DNA of 43,168 bases from Candidatus Njordarchaeum guaymasense. GTDB taxonomy: Archaea > Asgardarchaeota > Njordarchaeia > Njordarchaeales > Njordarchaeaceae. Of this stretch, positions 32,896 to 41,846 are shown piece after piece; the stretch's first letter is position 1; each line of letters opens with the position of its first letter. A model generated the notes under the pieces. That model was given only the letters and a program-made list of their open reading frames with translations, was not told the origin of the DNA and searched no databases. The position numbers and the translations under genes are program-made. The stretch is taken from positions 1 to 43,168 of the forward strand of contig JAUQYT010000016.1 in NCBI GenBank assembly GCA_030587605.1, given 5' to 3'.

Positions 32896-33810
32896 TCATT
32901 GTTTCTTGATTTTGAACAGAGTTTCAGCGTTTCGTCCGAGGATCATTTCTTTGCTTGAATCAGTTAGGTTCAACTTCCTCACAAACTCGATATACCTTGT
33001 CCAGTGCCTGTGAGGCGGTTCACTGATCAATGGTGTGATGGGAGCTATCGAAAGCAGATCTGTGGCGAAAAGTATCTTGGACGAGAGGTAATCTGGTAGC
33101 AGACCTACTTCCTCGAATGAAGAGAGTCCAGATTGCTTCCATTCGTTTATCCATCGAAGAACCCCAACATAACCTCCGCCACTAATGTCGACATAGACAT
33201 TGTTGTTTCTGAAAACGACTCCGAGCATCTCATCCCAGTGAGGGTACCCAAGGTGAGCAGCTATCATCTTCAACTTTGGGAAGTCCACTCCAATCGCGTC
33301 CAACTGGATTGGGTGTGTCCATTTTGCGAGGACTGGTGGGAACAGGTACGTGTTTCCAGTGTGAAACAATATTGGCACGCCGAGTTTCTCGGCTCTTTCA
33401 TATAATGGGTAGTACCTCTTGTCCTCATAGGGTCCGATAAGCGCGTAGAGCTTCAGCCCTTTGAAACCGTAGTCTTTGATCTCTTCTTCAAGTCTATCTG
33501 GAGCACCTTTTTCTAATGGATCAACCGTCGCAAGACCCACAAATCTGTCTGGGAGCTCTTGGACAACTCTCATGACGATGTCATCATAGCATCCAGCGCA
33601 ATCCAAAGAGAAGAGTACGAGTTTATCGATGTGCTCCCTATTCATTGCTTCGATGTAGAGCTTCACTCTCTCCTTATCACACTTGATCTTGGGTGGAAGC
33701 GCTGAAACAAGGTATTTCAGGACATTCGGTGTGAGAGACGGTTTTCCCTTCGCCCTCCGTATGAGCTCGTCTCTTGAAATGAGCCAGTGATGATGAGCGT
33801 CAACTATCAA
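32896..33810 (-). CDS. Amidohydrolase_2 family metal-dependent hydrolase/decarboxylase
   Basis: 304 aa TIM-barrel protein. The N-terminal HxH is DAHHHW (residues 4-9). The next metal ligands are HTGN (about 155) and AAHLGYPHWDE (about 195), and the catalytic Asp is in LFATDLLS (about 250). The family includes decarboxylases such as ACMS decarboxylase and lactonases. Start is TTG 33810 with GGTGAC about 8 nt upstream. It begins 26 nt after the corrinoid/UroD gene's stop, so the two form an operon. Confidence 0.9.
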   Translation of the reverse strand: MIVDAHHHWLISRDELIRRAKGKPSLTPNVLKYLVSALPPKIKCDKERVKLYIEAMNREHIDKLVLFSLDCAGCYDDIVMRVVQELPDRFVGLATVDPLEKGAPDRLEEEIKDYGFKGLKLYALIGPYEDKRYYPLYERAEKLGVPILFHTGNTYLFPPVLAKWTHPIQLDAIGVDFPKLKMIAAHLGYPHWDEMLGVVFRNNNVYVDISGGGYVGVLRWINEWKQSGLSSFEEVGLLPDYLSSKILFATDLLSIAPITPLISEPPHRHWTRYIEFVRKLNLTDSSKEMILGRNAETLFKIKKQ

Positions 33811-33836
33811 GTTGTCTGGTCACCTTCAAGAAGTAG

Positions 33837-35543
33837 CTAAGAAGATGTTTTCTTCGCTCTTTTCTGCAGTGGGTATTTGCCGAAGGTTTTACAGGTTCTA
33901 ACTATCGTTCTCATGTTCTCCACGGTTGTCATTTTAGCTATTTCACACCCTGCCGAAAGCCAGTATCCGCCGCCCGGTCCCGCGATGCTGATTGCGCGCT
34001 CACATGCTCTGGCAACTTTATCTGGAGATTCCCTTGCCATTAGAATGTTACTTTCAAGGTTTCCCATTATCGTTATCTTTTCCCCAATCAGTTTCTTTGC
34101 CCACGCTAGGTTCACTTGGTAGTCGAACTGTATTGCTCCGCCGAGGTTGACTTCAGGAGCGTACTTTATGTTCTGAGGCACAAATCCACAACAGTGGATT
34201 AGAACGGGTACACCTAGCTTGTTTATCTTCTTATAGACTTCTTTTTCGAAGGGGAGCGCCCAATTCTGAAACATTTCGGGCGAGGTGAAATATGCCCCAG
34301 TCTCTCCGTTGCCAATGATGTTTGCTCCAGCTTCCACTTGCGCCTCAGCGAACTCAACTTCTAGTTCCATATGGAACTCGATCATCTCTCTCAACAGGTC
34401 GGGGTTCTGCTCCATTAGGTATAGAGCTGTTTCATCGCACCCCATTAGCGCTGTCGTCCCTTGAAATGGACCTTCAGTCCAACCGATTATTGGAACGTCT
34501 GGACCCAATTCCTTGCGTATAATCTCTACTGCTTTTACCTGTTCGCCCATGTAGCCTTTTCTTGGGTCTGGTGTCTTGAGGTTGTGGAAGTCCTTTTCAA
34601 TTGTTCCGGATTGGAGGTCAAGGAGTTTCTTTTCGAAATAAGGAACTTCGTCGTCTGGTCTCACTATCTTGCCACCAAGGTCTTCCACTTCCCGAACCAT
34701 GTCAGAAGTCACAACAGTCGCATCATACCCAAAATACCTTTGAGTCTTAGCCTGAGCCTCAGCCATCGCCTTTCCGCTCTTGCAGTATAGGCCATACGGT
34801 ATGCCAGCAAAGTGAGCTGCAAAAGTCGCAGTGAAAGGAACAAATGGAACCCTATCAGGTTCCTTGTGTCTTAGGGTCGTCATTACTCTATCGAGTGACG
34901 TCATCTCCGATTTCAATTCGTTTACTAGGACCTTGGCTTTCTCAGCAATCGCTACCGCATCTTTCGCGTAGGAGTCGTAGCCATATTGCTCTGCCATCCT
35001 CTGGTTTGCAGCTGGACCCGAAAGAATAGTTCGAACCTTGTGCCTGATGCCTCGCTTAGTCAACTCCTCCTCTAGTTGTTTCAGTAAGACGTCGCTCTGG
35101 GAGAGGAAGATTGCCGTGGCAATTATTTCGGGCTTGAACTCAGCAGCCTTGTCTGCTACGACCTCCGGTGGGACGTTGGAGCCAGCGTCAAAAGTCTCGA
35201 AACCGTTTGCCTTCAAAACGGCGTTCACAACATCCTTCCCTATAGTCCACGGACCGCCGAGAACACCGAGAAGAACACGTCCCGATTTTACCTTCTTCTT
35301 AAGCTTACCCTCAGCGACCATTAGACTGAGGGTGAAGGCGCGCGCTGATCGGAAAATCATGTCAATATACATTCCCTTACTCTCATATTTCTTGGCGGCG
35401 ATCATCATCCCTTTAGCGAGGCCTTTTGATATGATTTCCTCCGCTTCGATACCCTGCTTAAGTCCATCTTGGACAAGCTTCATGGCCGCCTTATAGTCTC
35501 CAGCTTCTATCGTCGAGGCCAATTCCTTCATGAACTTCTCCAA
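33837..35543 (-). CDS. Corrinoid-protein/UroD-type methyltransferase fusion
   Basis: 568 aa. Residues 1-85 are the B12-binding helical cap (MKLVQDGLKQGIEAEEIISKGLAKGM). Residues 88-210 are the Rossmann-like corrinoid domain, and residues 215-560 are a UroD/MtaA-type methyltransferase (TTLRHKEPDRVPF, GWTEGPFQGTTALMG). The zinc site of MtaA-like enzymes is intact: His450-x-Cys452 (IHCCGF) and Cys533 (SAGCEI). The corrinoid motif D-x-H-x-x-G is not: the equivalent segment is GGPWTIGK (96-103), with Gly97 for Asp and Trp99 for the cobalt-ligating His. Such proteins usually carry methyl groups to or from corrinoid and a thiol or tetrahydropterin. The neighbouring amidohydrolase and symporter suggest catabolism of a methylated compound. 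Confidence 0.9.
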   Translation of the reverse strand: MEKFMKELASTIEAGDYKAAMKLVQDGLKQGIEAEEIISKGLAKGMMIAAKKYESKGMYIDMIFRSARAFTLSLMVAEGKLKKKVKSGRVLLGVLGGPWTIGKDVVNAVLKANGFETFDAGSNVPPEVVADKAAEFKPEIIATAIFLSQSDVLLKQLEEELTKRGIRHKVRTILSGPAANQRMAEQYGYDSYAKDAVAIAEKAKVLVNELKSEMTSLDRVMTTLRHKEPDRVPFVPFTATFAAHFAGIPYGLYCKSGKAMAEAQAKTQRYFGYDATVVTSDMVREVEDLGGKIVRPDDEVPYFEKKLLDLQSGTIEKDFHNLKTPDPRKGYMGEQVKAVEIIRKELGPDVPIIGWTEGPFQGTTALMGCDETALYLMEQNPDLLREMIEFHMELEVEFAEAQVEAGANIIGNGETGAYFTSPEMFQNWALPFEKEVYKKINKLGVPVLIHCCGFVPQNIKYAPEVNLGGAIQFDYQVNLAWAKKLIGEKITIMGNLESNILMARESPDKVARACERAISIAGPGGGYWLSAGCEIAKMTTVENMRTIVRTCKTFGKYPLQKRAKKTSS

Positions 35544-35694
35544 ATCACTCCACTCCGTATGACATGAAGCAAACCGTGAGAGATTTGTTACGCCAATTAT
35601 TTAAGTGTTACAGCTAGAGCAGAGTACCATCAAAATCTGTGATATGAGTTATTCATTATTGATTTAAGGAGTACGATGATGGGGTTGCTCACCT

Positions 35695-36132
35695 ATGAGC
35701 GGAGCATCTGAACAAAAGAGTGGCAAGGTAGACTTCATAGGTGTTGTTCAAGAAGAGGCATCGAAGGTGACAATCTTTCCTGAGTTCTGCGCAGGGCTCA
35801 AGGGTCTTGAAAACTTCTCGCACATTATTATTCTCTACTGGTTTCACTTGCGTGACCACAAGAAGGAGCGGCAAACGCTGAAAGTTGTTCCGAGAAGGCA
35901 TCTTGGCGCGCCAGAGGTTGGCGTTTTCTCCTGTAGAAGTCCAAGTCGGCCAAATCCCATAGGGCTCTCCGTTGTAGAACTCGTTGAAATCAAAGGCTGC
36001 ACTCTGATCGTCAAGGGGCTAGACGCCATGGACGGTTCCCCAATAGTAGACATCAAGCCTTACATGCCAAGGTCAGAGTCGATCCCCAACGCGAGGGCGC
36101 CGGAATGGACAGATCACGGACCACCAACATGA
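35695..36132 (+). CDS. trmO: tRNA m6t6A37 methyltransferase TrmO/TsaA-like
   Basis: 145 aa, one TsaA-type beta-barrel domain. Features are the first strand KVDFIGVVQEEASK, FCAGLKGLENFSHIIILYWFH, the signature VFSCRSPSRPNPIGLSVVEL, and GLDAMDGSPIVDIKPYMP. Members methylate N6-threonylcarbamoyladenosine at tRNA position 37, or are unassigned homologues. The enzyme lacks the extra C-terminal domain of E. coli TrmO, as usual in archaea. Divergent from the corrinoid fusion gene. Confidence 0.93.
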   Translation: MSGASEQKSGKVDFIGVVQEEASKVTIFPEFCAGLKGLENFSHIIILYWFHLRDHKKERQTLKVVPRRHLGAPEVGVFSCRSPSRPNPIGLSVVELVEIKGCTLIVKGLDAMDGSPIVDIKPYMPRSESIPNARAPEWTDHGPPT

Positions 36133-36215
36133 AAAGGATGTCCAATAGATCCAGAGTCGTATGAAGATCAGCGAGAGGCGATGCTTCTTCTGTCATATGG
36201 CACTCGGCGCGTTTT

Positions 36216-37457
36216 CTACTTTCGTGATGAAGTTTTCTGCTCTTTAAGAGGTTCGGGGAGGCGTAAGCTGAAAGATGCGCCCAATACCACGTATAAGCAC
36301 ACTAGTAGCACGAAACCAATTGATCCGTAGACAGGGATCACTAGAGAGCCGCTCAGCGGACCTATTATCATTCCCGTGCCAAGTATCATGGAGTATACGC
36401 CGAAGGTTGTTCCACGGGTTTCGTGCTTCGATATGTCACTCAGATAAGCTAAGATGGCTGGCGGAAACGCTCCCGCTCCGAAGCTTACCAGCGCTACTAG
36501 AGGTAAGATAGGCCAAAGTGCTTCTATCGAGCTCACGTTAAGGGTCAGAACCGTCGCAAGGATACCGAAGCAGAACAATCCAACAATGATGAAGGGCTTA
36601 CGCCGCAGCAGGCGATCAGACACGTGTCCTAGAATAAACAGTCCTGAAATGAGGGCAATGCCAACTACTCCTAGGATAAGAAGAGCTTGGTTTGAACTGA
36701 ATATATCTCCTGACTCGGCTATGCCTTGGGCAAAGGCTATGATCAAACCGTACAGGCAGATGATGGGTGTATAGACAGGCAGCAATCGGATTATTTCCCT
36801 ATTCGAGAACACTCTCTTGAAGAGCGCTTTGACTCCGATTGACGCTACCTTCTCGCCTCTTGTTTCCCTGACTAGGAATAGGACGAGTACAACGGAGACC
36901 ATGACCATGCTTCCAGCCAACACGAGGCTCTCAAATATCGTGAAGAGGAAAATATTGATCAGCATCATGCCAGCAATATAGCCACCCGCTAGACCACCCA
37001 AAGTCACTATATCGAAGATGCCCATATGCTTAGCCCTGTTCTTAATGGTCGACATATCTGAAATCATCGTTAAAGTCGAGGAAACCTTGGATGCTGCCCC
37101 AACTCCAAAGAGCGCCGAGAAAGCCATCATAAGCGCAATAGCACCTTGAGCAAAGATGAACATGAACGCCGCGAGAGCTGTTAGGAAGTGCCCCAGAATC
37201 AGCACAGGTTTCCTGCCGATGCTGTCACACATGGCGCCGAACCCCATCACGGTTACGAGTTCGGCCGCAGGGTAGCTCGCCACAATCACGCCACGCATAA
37301 AGTCAGCTGAAGGACCAACACCAAGGTAGGCACCACTCGTCGCGACAGCGATAGAAGCGAACCCAGCAGCTCGCATAACCAGAGTGGCAAAATACAAAGT
37401 CGCTAGACTAACTCTAGTCGAAACCATATAGCAACTCAACTCACTTGACGCGAACAT
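36216..37457 (-). CDS. MFS transporter
   Basis: 413 aa, 12 membrane helices. The loop after TM2 reads GFGAMCDSIGRKPVLILGHF, matching the MFS G-x-x-x-D-R-x-G-R-K/R signature. The equivalent in the second half is GHVSDRLLRRKPFI. No extra domain is seen. The start may be ATG 37457 or, better placed before TM1, ATG 37427 (MVSTRVSLATLYF). Substrate not recognised: it could be a drug, sugar or acid carrier. Confidence 0.88.
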   Translation of the reverse strand: MFASSELSCYMVSTRVSLATLYFATLVMRAAGFASIAVATSGAYLGVGPSADFMRGVIVASYPAAELVTVMGFGAMCDSIGRKPVLILGHFLTALAAFMFIFAQGAIALMMAFSALFGVGAASKVSSTLTMISDMSTIKNRAKHMGIFDIVTLGGLAGGYIAGMMLINIFLFTIFESLVLAGSMVMVSVVLVLFLVRETRGEKVASIGVKALFKRVFSNREIIRLLPVYTPIICLYGLIIAFAQGIAESGDIFSSNQALLILGVVGIALISGLFILGHVSDRLLRRKPFIIVGLFCFGILATVLTLNVSSIEALWPILPLVALVSFGAGAFPPAILAYLSDISKHETRGTTFGVYSMILGTGMIIGPLSGSLVIPVYGSIGFVLLVCLYVVLGASFSLRLPEPLKEQKTSSRK

Positions 37458-38002
37458 AAGTAGAGGCGCGAGATCAATCTAGACAAGCTACTCGTTGCAG
37501 AATTTGTGGTTGATCTTCTACCAGACACCCTATATTAACATTGTTGATGGGGAGCGGCTAAGTAGTACCGGCAACCAGGGAGATACCTCCACCTAGGCCA
37601 GCTCTGCATGAGCGGTTCGATTGCTCTCCCCAAATATGCAGATGACGTAGAAGTCAGCTACTCCCCAGTTCAATATGTCAGAGTCAATGGGGTGGTCACT
37701 GTAGTTGTTTATGTGGTATTGCCGGAGAGTACGAGTCAATATGCCAATGAAACTAAAGAAGAACCTATAGTTGAATAAGCTCCGAGGATGGACAAGGCAA
37801 CATGTGTAACGCGGAAGATCTTCGATGAACATTGATAGCTCGGGGTGGAGGACTTCGCTACCTTTAGCAGACTCCCAAGATCTGTCCCTTTCTTCGCCTA
37901 GTGAGGTATGTTTTCTTGCTACTCATAGTTGACCTCTTTCTCAGCGAACTAGTAGAGCCCCCAGGGTTTCCGCAAGATTGCTATGGACCGATGAAGCGTA
38001 GA
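37458..38002. other. 545-bp region, mostly non-coding
   Basis: It separates the MFS gene from the acyl-CoA ligase gene, both on the minus strand. Apart from a weak plus-strand frame at 37608-37778 I see no gene. A TATA-like TTAATATAGG on the minus strand (around 37528-37538) probably serves the MFS gene. The 79-codon minus-strand frame has no ribosome site or family motif and overlaps the small plus-strand frame. Confidence 0.4.
37608..37778 (+). CDS. Possible 56-residue protein, low confidence
   Basis: ATG 37608 to TAA encodes 56 aa with a central hydrophobic strand (VRVNGVVTVVVYVVLPES) and a polar, acidic tail. There is no clear ribosome site and no family match that I recognise. It may be a chance frame or a decayed fragment. 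Confidence 0.2.
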   Translation: MSGSIALPKYADDVEVSYSPVQYVRVNGVVTVVVYVVLPESTSQYANETKEEPIVE

Positions 38003-39685
38003 TCACTTGGGGGTTGTTCGCAGTTCACGTTTGAGTACCTTTCCGACCAGCGAGAGCGGTAGCTCCTTCTTGAACTCGATAATCTTGGGTACCTTGTAGG
38101 GCGCGAGTCTCTCCTTAACGAAGCTCTTTATGTCTTCGGCGAGCTTATCGCTTCCTTGTTGACCTGCCTTTAACACGATAAAGGCTTTGACGATTTCACT
38201 GCCAGGTCGGTTAGGGTCAGGTGTCCCGACTACAGCAGCCAGGGCAACAGCTGGGTGTTCAGTAAGTACGTCGTCGACTTCGCGTGGATACACCTTGAAG
38301 CCAGATACGATGATCATATCCTTCGTTCTGTCAACGACGTAGAAGTAACCATCCTCGTCCATCTTGCCGACATCCCCAGTGTGAAACCATCCGTCTCTTA
38401 GTGCTTGGGCCGTCTCGTCAGGTTTGTTCCAGTATCCTTTCATTATCTGTGGACCGCGGACTATTATTTCACCAGCCTCACCTTGTGGTAGTACTTTTGT
38501 TCCTGTCTCAAGGTCTACTATCCTCACGTCGGTATCCGGCATAGGCATCCCGACTGATCCTATTTTTCTTTCTCTGTACCTCGGATTCATTGTGACTATG
38601 GGACATGCCTCCGTCATGCCGTAGACTTCAAGGACTGTGGCGCCAGTCCTTCTCTCAAACTCTCTGATGGCTTCAGGTGGAAACGGCGCGGCACCACTCA
38701 CGCAAATCCTGAGAGAAGCGAAGTCCTCTTTTTTTGCCTCAGGGTGTTGGGCAATCATTTGGTATAGTGTTGGAACATTGGCGGTAATGTCAGGCTTGAA
38801 CTCCCTGAGAAGCTGGAACATTGTCCTGATGTCACGAGGGTTCGGTAGCATAATTTGAGTCCCGGCCATGCACACCGAGAGGATGGATAGCGCCAAGCCA
38901 GCTTGATGGAAGAAAGGAAACGCACTTATACCAACATGCTTGCCTTCCTCAAGCTTCATCCAAGTGCCCATATGCTTCAAATTACTTAACATACTGAAGT
39001 GAGTGAGCATTGCACCCTTCGGGACACCTGTGGTCCCGCCTGTATACTGCAACAGAGCAGGAGCAGTAACAGGGTCGATGACACCCTTCAACTTGGGCGG
39101 ATTAGCCTTGTACTTGGAAAGTAGGTTCAAGAACTGCAGTGTCCCCGGAACTTCCTGAGGTCCGGGTCTCTCACCGGGCGAAAAGTCCATTGGCGACGTG
39201 ACAATGACGTGCTTCAGCTTCTCCAGCTTTCCGCGCACATTATTAATGAGTGGCAGGGTACTGTCCAGAGTTATTATCGCCTTGACGCCTGAATCATTGA
39301 TTTGATGAGTGAGGTCCCGCTCCTTAAGCAGCGGGCTCACTCCCATCGCCGTAGCCCCAGCCTTCAATGCGCCGTAAAGAGCGATCTGGTATTGAGGGAT
39401 GTTAGCAAGTTGATTCCCCACAACGTCGCCAGGCTTGACCCCTAGTGCGGCGAGGGCTGTAGCGAAGCGCTCAGAAAGATCTTTGAACTCGCCGTAGGTT
39501 ATCCGTCGTTTGAAGAATATGAGTGCGTCTCTGTCAGGAAACTTCGCAGCAGCGTCATCCAAGACTTCGAAGAGCAACTTCTTCTTGTCATATGGTTCGA
39601 GGCTCTTCGGAACATGTTTATCATAGGAAGCCTGCCAAGGCTTCGCATCATAACTTAGATCCTTCTTTTTAGTGAAAGACGGCAT
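38003..39685 (-). CDS. Acyl-CoA synthetase (AMP-forming, long-chain type)
   Basis: 560 aa of the ANL superfamily. It activates a fatty or related carboxylic acid to acyl-CoA with ATP. A3 motif is YTGGTTGVPKGAML; A5 is YGMTEACPI; A7-A8 is WFHTGDVGKMDEDGYFYVVDRTKDMIIVSGFKVYPREVDDVL; and A10 holds the catalytic Lys in LPLSLVGKVLKRELR. ATG 39685 has GGAGAGGA about 8 nt upstream. The product could feed either acyl-CoA dehydrogenase. A 14-bp palindrome overlaps the upstream region. Confidence 0.95.
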   Translation of the reverse strand: MPSFTKKKDLSYDAKPWQASYDKHVPKSLEPYDKKKLLFEVLDDAAAKFPDRDALIFFKRRITYGEFKDLSERFATALAALGVKPGDVVGNQLANIPQYQIALYGALKAGATAMGVSPLLKERDLTHQINDSGVKAIITLDSTLPLINNVRGKLEKLKHVIVTSPMDFSPGERPGPQEVPGTLQFLNLLSKYKANPPKLKGVIDPVTAPALLQYTGGTTGVPKGAMLTHFSMLSNLKHMGTWMKLEEGKHVGISAFPFFHQAGLALSILSVCMAGTQIMLPNPRDIRTMFQLLREFKPDITANVPTLYQMIAQHPEAKKEDFASLRICVSGAAPFPPEAIREFERRTGATVLEVYGMTEACPIVTMNPRYRERKIGSVGMPMPDTDVRIVDLETGTKVLPQGEAGEIIVRGPQIMKGYWNKPDETAQALRDGWFHTGDVGKMDEDGYFYVVDRTKDMIIVSGFKVYPREVDDVLTEHPAVALAAVVGTPDPNRPGSEIVKAFIVLKAGQQGSDKLAEDIKSFVKERLAPYKVPKIIEFKKELPLSLVGKVLKRELRTTPK

Positions 39686-39718
39686 AAACTGAGTCCTCTC
39701 CCTTCACTTATGTACGGT

Positions 39719-39732
39719 ATATACGCGTATAT
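39719..39732. promoter_or_regulatory. 14-bp perfect palindrome upstream of the acyl-CoA ligase gene
   Basis: ATATACGCGTATAT is a perfect palindrome 34-47 nt before the ligase start. A minus-strand TATA candidate, GATATATTAGG, lies further upstream at about 39754-39764, so the palindrome falls near the predicted transcript start. That is a classic operator position. It differs in sequence from the repeat at 21000-21039. Confidence 0.5.
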
Positions 39733-39827
39733 GCCGCCTTCTATGTGGTCACCTAATATATCAGCATTACGAAGTAGGAGTCGCCCTTGGTAAAAACAGA
39801 GGAGATCTTGAGTGAACTCTGAGCATT

Positions 39828-41405
39828 TTACTCTAACTCTATCGTTGCTGGTGGCTTGTCCGTCACATCGTATAGAACCCTGTTTACGCCTTTGACTTCG
39901 TCGACTATTCGTAGCGCGATTCTTTCCAGCAGATCCCAAGGCAGCTTTGAGAAGTTTGCCGTCATAGCATCCTCACTTTCAACTGCCCTTATGGCGACAG
40001 CGTATTGATATGTTCTGTGGTCCCCCATCACCCCGACAGTCTTCACAGGCAGTATGGCGGCAAAGGCTTGCCAGAGTTTCTTTTCGAGTCCAGCTTTCTT
40101 AATCTCTTCTCTAACTATCGCATCTGCTCCTCTAAGTATCTCCAGTTTCTCTTTTGTGATCTCACCGGGGCATCTTACCGCAAGCCCTGGGCCTGGGAAG
40201 GGTTGGCGCCACGTTATCTCGTCAGGTATTCCAATCTTTTCAGCAATGACTCTAACTTCATCCTTATAGAGATCCTTGATAGGTTCAACAAGTTTCAAGT
40301 GCATCCATTCAGGCAGCACGACATTGTGGTGACTCTTGATCCTGGAGGAGGCTTTACTTGCTTGGGCACTCTCTATCCTGTCAGGATATATTGTGCCTTG
40401 CCCGAGGAATTCGAATTCACCATACTTTTCTTTGAGTTCGTTGGCTTTGCTCTCGAAGACCTCGATGAAAGTTGATCCTATGGTTTTCCTCTTCTCTTCG
40501 GCATCCTCGACTCCTTTCAGCTTTGACAGGAAGAGTTCACTTGCATCGACGTAGTGGAAATTCTTGAATTTGAGTTGCTTTGTGAACGTTTCATTAACTT
40601 GCTCAGCTTCGCCTTCTCTCAACAAACCTGTGTCAACGAATATGGAATGGATGTTGTCGCCGATAGCTCTGTGTATCAACTCTGCAGCGACGGTTGAGTC
40701 GACGCCCCCGCTGACCCCCATAACTACCCTCCCTCCATCAACTTGGTTCTTGACCTGCTGTACAGTCGCTTCAATAAAGTCTAGGGGGTTCCATGTGGGA
40801 GCCAGTCTGCAAATGTTGAGGACAAAGTTTCTTAAGATCTTAATACCGTTGACTGTATGCCGTACTTCAGGGTGGAACTGCACAGAGTAGATGCCTTTCT
40901 CCTTGGAGCGATATGCAGCCTGAGGACAGATCTCCGTTGACGCAATTCTCTCGAACTCTTGCGGAAGCGAGACGACTTGGTCCCCATGGCTCATCCAAAC
41001 AGTTTCTTCATTGTTCAGCCCCTTGAGCAAGTCTTTCCTGTCAGTAACTTTGAGCTTCACCTTACCGTATTCTCTGCTCCCGCTAGGTTCCACTTTTCCG
41101 CCGAACAAGTGAGCTATCAGTTGGTGCCCGTAACATATTCCAAGAATTGGGATGCCCTTTTCGACAAGAGAGTCGAGGAACTCTTTGCTCACTGCGGGAG
41201 CATCCTTGTCATAAACGCTACTGGGTCCGCCTGAAAGTATAACGCCACCAAGCTTCTGCTCACCGATCAGTTTCTCTTCAACCACATCGGTGTAAGCCAC
41301 CAACTCAGAGTAGACTCCAATCTCCCGAATTCGTCTGGTAATCAGGTGAGCGTATTGCCCGCCGAAGTCTATAACGAGTACGAGCTTCCTGTCTTCGGTC
41401 AGCAC
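39828..41405 (-). CDS. guaA: GMP synthase (glutamine-hydrolysing), single-chain
   Basis: 525 aa, the same length as the bacterial enzyme; many archaea split this activity over two genes. The class I glutaminase part has GICYGHQLIAH (catalytic Cys) and QFHPEVRHT. The ATP-pyrophosphatase part has GVSGGVDSTVAA. The C-terminal dimerisation part has PGPGLAVRCPGEI and ends DVTDKPPATIELE. The start is GTG 41405, preceded by GGAGGTG 8 nt upstream; the frame is open 11 codons further. It converts XMP to GMP. Confidence 0.96.
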   Translation of the reverse strand: MLTEDRKLVLVIDFGGQYAHLITRRIREIGVYSELVAYTDVVEEKLIGEQKLGGVILSGGPSSVYDKDAPAVSKEFLDSLVEKGIPILGICYGHQLIAHLFGGKVEPSGSREYGKVKLKVTDRKDLLKGLNNEETVWMSHGDQVVSLPQEFERIASTEICPQAAYRSKEKGIYSVQFHPEVRHTVNGIKILRNFVLNICRLAPTWNPLDFIEATVQQVKNQVDGGRVVMGVSGGVDSTVAAELIHRAIGDNIHSIFVDTGLLREGEAEQVNETFTKQLKFKNFHYVDASELFLSKLKGVEDAEEKRKTIGSTFIEVFESKANELKEKYGEFEFLGQGTIYPDRIESAQASKASSRIKSHHNVVLPEWMHLKLVEPIKDLYKDEVRVIAEKIGIPDEITWRQPFPGPGLAVRCPGEITKEKLEILRGADAIVREEIKKAGLEKKLWQAFAAILPVKTVGVMGDHRTYQYAVAIRAVESEDAMTANFSKLPWDLLERIALRIVDEVKGVNRVLYDVTDKPPATIELE

Positions 41406-41846
41406 ATATGTTACACCTCCGAAGGCTTCAATCCACAAGCTGCAACTGTCAGTCGTTCACACCAGTGAATACATACCTTGCCTTCTTAATCCTTTTCCGT
41501 AATCCCAGATAATGTAGACTAGGTAAGGATCGAGAAGACAACTGAGGATCACCTGTAGAGGTTGGCACTAGTCAACAATATCCATTGCTCAACCTGAGTG
41601 AAAAGGTTAAACAATCTTCCTCACCACACAACTTCCGTGGATACCGTTTTAGGGCAACTGCATGTACGACCCGCGGATTGCGAAATTCCAAAATACAGCG
41701 ACAACCCTGCTCCTTAGGAGAGTCATAGATATATTTCTGTGCTCACTCATAGTATTACGCAGATCTGAAAGTCCTATGATAACGTTCCTAGGGTAGCTTT
41801 GGCGAGCAAGGCTGAAGGATTACGCCGGGAGCGCAGGTAGATACAA
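41406..41846. other. 441-bp divergent intergenic region
   Basis: It separates guaA (leftward) from the KaiC-like/V4R gene (rightward). A TATA-like ATAGATATATTT at about 41726-41738 lies some 110 nt before the TTG start of the latter. Nothing else is recognised and no gene is supported. Confidence 0.4.
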
